From Micromonosporaceae bacterium (GTDB lineage Bacteria; Actinomycetota; Actinomycetes; Mycobacteriales; Micromonosporaceae), in contig JADGGF010000030.1 of assembly GCA_019690055.1 (NCBI GenBank), positions 1 to 18,131 of the forward strand: a stretch of 18,131 bases of DNA, in the 5' to 3' direction. Within the stretch, counting starts at the first letter, position 1, and each line of letters opens with the position of its first letter. A program made the position numbers and the translations under genes. Positions 14,133 through 18,131 of this stretch are shown piece by piece. The notes below the pieces were generated by a model. It was given only the letters and a program-made list of their open reading frames with translations. It did no database searches and had not been told where the DNA came from.

Positions 14133-16564
14133 TGCCGTCCCCACCCGCGCTGTTCGAGATGCCCGCCGGGTCGCCACCGTCACCCGGCCCCGGCGGCGCG
14201 TCGCTGTCGGCGGACGCCGAGCGTCTCCTGGTGGGCCTCAACGAGCCCCAGCGGGCCGCCGTCACCCACAGCGGGGCCCCGTTGCTCATCGTGGCGGGCG
14301 CCGGGTCGGGCAAGACCCGGGTGCTGACCACGCGGATCGCCTACCTGTTGGCGGCGCGGGACGTGCACCCCGGTCAGATCCTCGCGATCACCTTCACCAA
14401 CAAGGCCGCGGCCGAGATGAAGGAGCGGGTGGCGGCGCTGGTCGGGGGCCGGGCGCGCCTGATGTGGGTGAGCACCTTCCACTCGGCGTGCGTACGGATC
14501 CTGCGGGCCGAGCACTCGCTGCTCGACCTGCCCTCGACGTTCACGATCTACGACGCGGACGACTCCCGTCGCCTCATGCAGCTCGTGGCGCGGGACCTCG
14601 ACGTCGACCCTCGTCGTTTTCCGCCCCGACGGCTCGCCAGCGCGGTGTCGAACCTCAAGAACGAGCTGGTCGATCCCGAGTCGGCCGCGGCCGACGCCAA
14701 GGGGCCCGACCAGCGCATGATCGCCGAGGTGTACCAGGAGTACCAGCAGCGCCTGCAGGCCGCGAAGGCGCTCGACTTCGACGACCTGATCATGACGACG
14801 GTCCACCTGCTCCAGTCGCACCGCGACGTGGCCGATTACTACCGGCAGCGGTTCCGGCACGTGCTGGTGGACGAGTACCAGGACACCAACCACGCGCAGT
14901 ACGTGCTGGTGCGCGAGCTGGTGGGCGACACCGGCGAGCTCTGTGTGGTCGGCGACGCGGATCAGTCAATCTACGCATTTCGTGGTGCCACGATCCGCAA
15001 CATCCTGGAGTTCGAGCGCGACTACCCCGACGCCCGCACGATCCTGCTCGAGCAGAACTACCGCTCCACCCAGACGATCCTGTCCGCGGCGAACGCCGTG
15101 ATCGACCGCAACCCCCAACGGCGGCGCAAGCGGCTGTGGAGCGACGCGGGCCCGGGGGAGCCGATCGTCGGGTATGTCGCCGACAACGAGCACGACGAGG
15201 CCGACTGGGTGGCCCGGGAGGTCGACCGGCTCGGCGCGGAAGGGCTGGCCCGCCCGGGCGACGTGGCCGTGTTCTACCGCACCAACGCCCAGTCCCGCGT
15301 CTTCGAGGAGATCTTCATCCGGCGCGGACTGCCCTACAAGGTCGTGGGCGGGGTGCGGTTCTACGAACGGGCCGAGGTCCGCGACGCGCTGGCCTACCTG
15401 CGGGTGCTCACCAACCCGGACGACACGGTGAGCCTGCGCCGGATCGTGAACACCCCGCGCCGCAACATCGGCGACCGCACGCTGGAGCTGGTCGACCAGT
15501 ACGCGTCCCGGGAACGCATCTCGTTCTGGGCGGCACTGCGGGCGGTCGACGAGATCCCCGGCCTGCCCCCGCGGGCGGCCAGCGCGATCAGCGACTTCGT
15601 GGCCCTGCTCGACGAGCTGCGCGAGCTCGCCGTGGTGGCCCCGCCGGAGGAGGTGCTGGAGGCGGTCCTGAACCGCACGGATTACCGGGCGCAGCTCGAG
15701 GAGAGCGAGAACCCGCAGGATCAGAGCCGGCTGGAGAACCTGACCGAGCTGGTCAACGTGGCCCGGGAGTACACCCAGCGCACCGAGCTGCTCGCCTCCG
15801 CCGCGGCGCAGGCGGCCGAGGCGTTCGGCGAGGAGCCCGAGCCGGTCGAGCCGACGCTGGCCGGCTTTCTCGAGCAGGTGTCGTTGGTGGCCGACGCTGA
15901 CGACATACCGGAGGACGATCCCGAGCACGCTGGCGTCGTCACCCTCATGACGCTGCACACCGCCAAGGGGCTGGAGTTTCCGGTGGTGTTCCTGACCGGC
16001 CTGGAGGAGGGCACCTTCCCGCACCAGCGGGCGCTGGACGAGCCGCGGGAGTTGGAGGAGGAGCGGCGGCTGGCGTACGTCGGCATCACCCGGGCCCGCC
16101 AGAGGCTGTACCTGTCGTGGGCGATGGCCCGCTCGGCGTTCGGGGGGATCGGGCACAAGGCACCGTCCCGGTTCCTGGCGGACCTGCCGCCCGAGACCGT
16201 CCGGTGGGAGCGGACGGCCGCCGGGTACACGACCTGGTCCGGGGGCCGGGCCGGGGTCGGCGCGCACGGCGAGGTGCGGTCCGCGCCGGTCCGACCGGTG
16301 ACCCGAAATTCGTCCTTCGTGGGCGGAACGCCGAACGCGATGCGGATCGGGGCCCGCCTTGGTATCGATGCCTCGAAGTTGGCGACGGCCAGCGAGCTCG
16401 GGCGGCAGGCCCCGCCGATCGAGCTCGCGGCCGGCGACCGGATCACCCATCAGCGGTACGGCGTGGGCCGGGTCACCGCGGTCGACGGGGGCAAGGCGCA
16501 GGTCGACTTCGGTGATCAGGTCATGTGGATCGTGCTGCGCAGTGCCCCAATCGAGAAACTCTGA
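14132..16564 (+). CDS. pcrA: ATP-dependent DNA helicase, UvrD/PcrA type
   Basis: 810 aa from ATG 14132; GTG 14129 directly precedes it and GGGTGGG lies at 14116-14122. This superfamily 1A 3'-5' helicase acts in nucleotide excision repair and removal of proteins from DNA. The motifs are in order: Q motif NEPQRAAV (37-44), Walker A GAGSGKT (56-62), Walker B VDEYQDTN (246-253), GDADQSIYAFRGA (274-286), QNYRST, then TLHTAKGLEFPVVFLTGLEEG (about 605-626) and YVGITRARQRLYLS (about 650). The C-terminal 45 residues (GDRITHQRYGVGRV...) form the Tudor-like domain that in PcrA/UvrD binds RNA polymerase. Nothing is missing. The frame is open further upstream (ATG 13976), so the start is the only doubt. 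Confidence 0.96.
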   Translation: MPSPPALFEMPAGSPPSPGPGGASLSADAERLLVGLNEPQRAAVTHSGAPLLIVAGAGSGKTRVLTTRIAYLLAARDVHPGQILAITFTNKAAAEMKERVAALVGGRARLMWVSTFHSACVRILRAEHSLLDLPSTFTIYDADDSRRLMQLVARDLDVDPRRFPPRRLASAVSNLKNELVDPESAAADAKGPDQRMIAEVYQEYQQRLQAAKALDFDDLIMTTVHLLQSHRDVADYYRQRFRHVLVDEYQDTNHAQYVLVRELVGDTGELCVVGDADQSIYAFRGATIRNILEFERDYPDARTILLEQNYRSTQTILSAANAVIDRNPQRRRKRLWSDAGPGEPIVGYVADNEHDEADWVAREVDRLGAEGLARPGDVAVFYRTNAQSRVFEEIFIRRGLPYKVVGGVRFYERAEVRDALAYLRVLTNPDDTVSLRRIVNTPRRNIGDRTLELVDQYASRERISFWAALRAVDEIPGLPPRAASAISDFVALLDELRELAVVAPPEEVLEAVLNRTDYRAQLEESENPQDQSRLENLTELVNVAREYTQRTELLASAAAQAAEAFGEEPEPVEPTLAGFLEQVSLVADADDIPEDDPEHAGVVTLMTLHTAKGLEFPVVFLTGLEEGTFPHQRALDEPRELEEERRLAYVGITRARQRLYLSWAMARSAFGGIGHKAPSRFLADLPPETVRWERTAAGYTTWSGGRAGVGAHGEVRSAPVRPVTRNSSFVGGTPNAMRIGARLGIDASKLATASELGRQAPPIELAAGDRITHQRYGVGRVTAVDGGKAQVDFGDQVMWIVLRSAPIEKL

Positions 16565-16615
16565 GGGTCCCGATCGAGACGCGCTGACGCGGGTCAGGCG
16601 ACCGACTGAGGTGGA

Positions 16616-17311
16616 TCAGGCGACCGGGACGCCGCCCGTCGCCTCTTCGGTGCGCCGCTCCAGGTCGACGCCGCGCTCGCGCATGAACCGGATGGGGTCG
16701 TACTGGCCGCCGTTGACGAGGATCTCGTAGTGCAGGTGGTCGCCGGTCGAGTAGCCGGTGGTGCCCACCCAGGCGATTACGTCCCCGGCCTTCACCTGCT
16801 GTCCCTGGACCACGTTGAGTGCCGAGGCGTGGCCGTAGATCGCGGTGATTCCGTTGCCGTTGTCGATCATGACGCAGTTGCCGTAGCCGCCATACCAGGT
16901 GGCGAGGGTGACCGTACCGGCGTGGGTGGCGTGGATCGGGGTGCCGTGGGGAGCGGCGAGGTCCACGCCGAAGTGCATGGTGCCCCAGCGCATCTCGAAC
17001 TCGGTTGTGATCGTGTACCGGACGCGCAGCGGCAGGAGCCAGACGTCGGGGGCGTCGGTGTCGACGGTGATCGCGGGGCCGTAGTTGTGGTCCCTCGCCT
17101 CTTCGTCGGCGGCGGCGAGCCGGTCGGGGGCCAGCGTCTCGTTGGCGGACAGGTCATCGGGCAGCACGACCTGTGAGCCCAGGGCGACGACGCCCGCGGC
17201 CATGGCGGCCGTGGAGATGACGGCGAAGTACCGCTTGCTGGGCAACTTCGGCAGACGGCGGCGTCCTCGATACGTTTTGCCCGTCTGCGGGACCGGCTGT
17301 TGCCTGCGCAC
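16616..17311 (-). CDS. Membrane-anchored M23 (LytM-type) metallopeptidase
   Basis: 231 aa from GTG 17311. M23 enzymes cut peptide bonds in peptidoglycan outside the membrane. The N-terminus is Arg/Lys-rich and followed by one helix at about 28-46, with no clear cleavage site, so it is probably a type II anchor. The peptidase domain (about 95-215) keeps all zinc and catalytic residues: His113 and Asp117 in HFGVD, His161 in YGH, and His192/His194 in DHLHYE. It should thus be active, unlike the degenerate LytM regulators. No LysM or other wall-binding domain is present. It converges with pcrA (51-nt gap) and is divergent from the B12-binding gene across a 310-nt region with tandem repeats. Confidence 0.93.
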   Translation of the reverse strand: MRRQQPVPQTGKTYRGRRRLPKLPSKRYFAVISTAAMAAGVVALGSQVVLPDDLSANETLAPDRLAAADEEARDHNYGPAITVDTDAPDVWLLPLRVRYTITTEFEMRWGTMHFGVDLAAPHGTPIHATHAGTVTLATWYGGYGNCVMIDNGNGITAIYGHASALNVVQGQQVKAGDVIAWVGTTGYSTGDHLHYEILVNGGQYDPIRFMRERGVDLERRTEEATGGVPVA

Positions 17312-17317
17312 AGGCGT

Positions 17318-17323
17318 CCCTCC
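17318..17323 (-). promoter_or_regulatory. Ribosome binding site of the M23 gene
   Basis: GGAGGG on the minus strand lies 6 nt before GTG 17311 and supports that start. Confidence 0.7.
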
Positions 17324-17427
17324 ATGGCTCGGGTGCGACGCAGGTCACCGTAGTGGATGCGTCGGGTCCCGGACAACTCGCGGTCCACGTCACGACGATC
17401 GCCTTACCCGGCGTCACAGCGGGCGAT

Positions 17428-17507
17428 ACCGCTGACGTCACACACCGTTGACGCGGCCCACCGCTGACGTGACACACCGTTGATGTGGCCCACCGTTGAC
17501 GTCACAA
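17428..17507. repeat. Five tandem 16-bp units in a divergent intergenic region
   Basis: Units start at 17428, 17444, 17460, 17476 and 17492, each beginning ACCG(C/T)TGA(C/T)G. Unit ends alternate: units 1, 3 and 5 end in CACAC or CACAA, units 2 and 4 in GGCCC, giving a 32-bp higher-order period. Units 1 and 5 contain the palindrome TGACGTCA or its core. A 16-bp period is not a multiple of three and no good ORF crosses it, so it is non-coding. It lies between the M23 gene (minus) and the B12-binding gene (plus), suggesting an operator array. Confidence 0.85.
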
Positions 17508-17508
17508 T
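17480..17508 (+). promoter_or_regulatory. Candidate promoter within the 16-bp repeats
   Basis: TTGATG at 17480-17485 (in unit 4) and CACAAT at 17503-17508 are separated by 17 nt, each matching 4 of 6 consensus bases. Transcription would run toward the B12-binding gene with a leader of about 107 nt. The -35 element falls inside the repeat array, so a protein bound to the repeats would affect it. TACCGT at 17546-17551 is an alternative -10. Confidence 0.35.
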
Positions 17509-17522
17509 GATCGCCCCTCCGG

Positions 17523-17596
17523 ACCCCGGCTTCGCGTGGCCGGGGTACCGTTCGCCTGAGGCTTCGTTCAGGAGCGCGACCCCTGGCGACCGCCAG
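17523..17596 (+). other. Three hairpins in the leader of the B12-binding gene
   Basis: ACCCCGGC/GCCGGGGT (17523-17530 and 17539-17546) is an 8-bp perfect stem with an 8-nt loop. A weaker CCTGA/TCAGG hairpin follows near 17552-17572. CTGGC/GCCAG (17583-17587 and 17592-17596) is a 5-bp stem. They stand in series before the ribosome binding site. I did not recognise a cobalamin riboswitch in them. Confidence 0.4.
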
Positions 17597-17608
17597 AACC
17601 CCACCGTC

Positions 17609-17614
17609 GGAGGG
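17609..17614 (+). promoter_or_regulatory. Ribosome binding site of the B12-binding gene
   Basis: GGAGGG is followed by 7 nt and ATG 17622. Confidence 0.7.
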
Positions 17615-17621
17615 CGATGTT

Positions 17622-18038
17622 ATGAGCACCGAGCGTATTCGGGTGGTCATTGCCAAGCCAGGCCTGGACGGGCACGACCGAGGGGCCAAGGTGGTCGCGC
17701 GGGCCTTGCGGGACGCCGGCATGGAGGTCATCTACACCGGTCTGCACCAGACCCCGGAGCAGATCGTCGAGACGGCCATTCAGGAGGACGCCGACGCCAT
17801 CGGTCTGTCCGTGCTCTCCGGCGCCCACATGACGCTGTTCCGGCGCGTCATCGACCTGCTGACCGAGCGGAACGCCACCGACATCGTGGTCTTCGGCGGC
17901 GGCATCATCCCCCAGGAGGACATTCCCGAGCTGCGCCGGATGGGCGTCGCGGAGATCTTCGGCCCTGGCGCCTCGTTGGCGTCCATCGTGGACTGGGTCC
18001 GGACGAACATTCCCACCCCGGCCGGCGCCGTCAGCTAG
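17622..18038 (+). CDS. Stand-alone B12-binding protein, methylmalonyl-CoA mutase small-subunit type
   Basis: 138 aa. The whole protein is one cobalamin-binding Rossmann domain. It has the base-off/His-on motif D16-x-H18-x-x-G21 in KPGLDGHDRGAK, SVLSGAH (63-69), which meets the dimethylbenzimidazole tail, and FGGGIIPQED. It resembles the C-terminal domain of acyl-CoA mutases, closest in form to the separate small subunits of methylmalonyl-, isobutyryl- or 2-hydroxyisobutyryl-CoA mutases. Such subunits need a large TIM-barrel partner, which is not in this window. Which acyl-CoA is used cannot be told from this subunit alone. It is followed by a repeat array and a strong hairpin. Confidence 0.93.
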   Translation: MSTERIRVVIAKPGLDGHDRGAKVVARALRDAGMEVIYTGLHQTPEQIVETAIQEDADAIGLSVLSGAHMTLFRRVIDLLTERNATDIVVFGGGIIPQEDIPELRRMGVAEIFGPGASLASIVDWVRTNIPTPAGAVS

Positions 18039-18040
18039 CG

Positions 18041-18097
18041 CCCGGAAATTTGGTTGGGGCCCAGAAATTTGGTTGGGGCCCGGAAATGAGGTTGGGG
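18041..18097 (+). repeat. Three tandem 19-bp repeats after the B12-binding gene
   Basis: Units start at 18041, 18060 and 18079. Units 1 and 2 differ by one base (CCCGGAAATTTGGTTGGGG against CCCAGAAATTTGGTTGGGG). Unit 3 has GA in place of TT in the middle. The array starts 3 nt after the stop codon and runs into the terminator stem. It is AT-richer than its surroundings. Confidence 0.9.
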
Positions 18098-18126
18098 CCG
18101 GACGCACCCCTCACACGTCCGGCCCC
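18094..18126 (+). terminator. Strong hairpin terminator at the right edge
   Basis: GGGGCCGGACG at 18094-18104 and CGTCCGGCCCC at 18116-18126 form an 11-bp perfect stem with an 11-nt loop. The left arm uses the last GGGG of the third 19-bp repeat. There is no T-tract, as is common for actinobacterial terminators. The stem is symmetric and could also serve a convergent gene to the right. Confidence 0.7.
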
Positions 18127-18131
18127 TGCAC

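Noticed and set aside
14966..16450. 494-codon minus-strand ORF within pcrA
   Set aside because: It is a GC-driven antisense shadow of pcrA with His/Arg/Gly-rich translation and no domain.
17312..17427. c-di-AMP (ydaO-type) riboswitch upstream of the M23 gene
   Set aside because: Such switches often precede actinobacterial wall hydrolases, but I could not find the characteristic conserved core here.
17428..17507. CRISPR array
   Set aside because: The 16-bp units are directly adjacent with no spacers, and no cas genes are present.
17508..17621. Cobalamin riboswitch
   Set aside because: No B12 box (GCCACTG-like) or typical multi-stem core could be recognised, although the product binds cobalamin.

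Overview
The window is high-GC actinobacterial chromosome with GTG starts, G/C-ending codons and, in about half the cases, clear purine-rich ribosome sites. The genes present (guaA, phosphatidylserine synthase and decarboxylase, PspC/LiaF-type envelope stress genes, a UvrD/PcrA helicase, a LytM peptidase and a B12-binding mutase-type subunit) suggest a filamentous actinomycete, most likely Micromonosporaceae. That placement is from memory of gene content; no search was possible.

Layout, left to right. (1) 138-3014, plus: a six-TM membrane protein with a histidine-rich loop and an unassigned C-terminal domain, then guaA. (2) 3184-5549, plus: a tandem-Nudix protein and pssA. (3) 5599-9495: a minus-strand histidine kinase/response regulator pair, and a divergent PspC-toastrack (LiaF-like) membrane protein followed by a small two-TM protein. 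(4) 9523-10860, plus: a phosphatidylserine decarboxylase fused to an N-terminal methyltransferase-like domain. (5) 10890-13783, minus: chorismate mutase, a PIG-L deacetylase and a TPR-plus-MinD-like ATPase. (6) 14132-16564, plus: pcrA. (7) 16616-17311, minus: a membrane-anchored M23 peptidase. (8) 17622-18038, plus: a stand-alone B12-binding protein, then a short repeat array and a strong terminator hairpin at the right edge.

Functional links. PssA and Psd are consecutive steps to phosphatidylethanolamine, and here they flank a complete envelope-stress signalling module. The kinase and the divergent membrane protein both carry a PspC domain, so they probably sense the membrane together. The M23 peptidase is a further cell-envelope gene. 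guaA, chorismate mutase, PIG-L and pcrA are housekeeping or metabolic genes.

The least explained elements are: the methyltransferase-like/Psd fusion; five 16-bp tandem units in the 310-bp divergent region at 17312-17621; an attenuator-like leader before chorismate mutase; a 27-codon ORF whose stop overlaps the pcrA start; a recurring TANNNT hexamer 6-7 nt before start codons, indicating leaderless mRNAs; and the TPR-MinD fusion. No tRNA, rRNA, insertion sequence, CRISPR array or prophage was seen.
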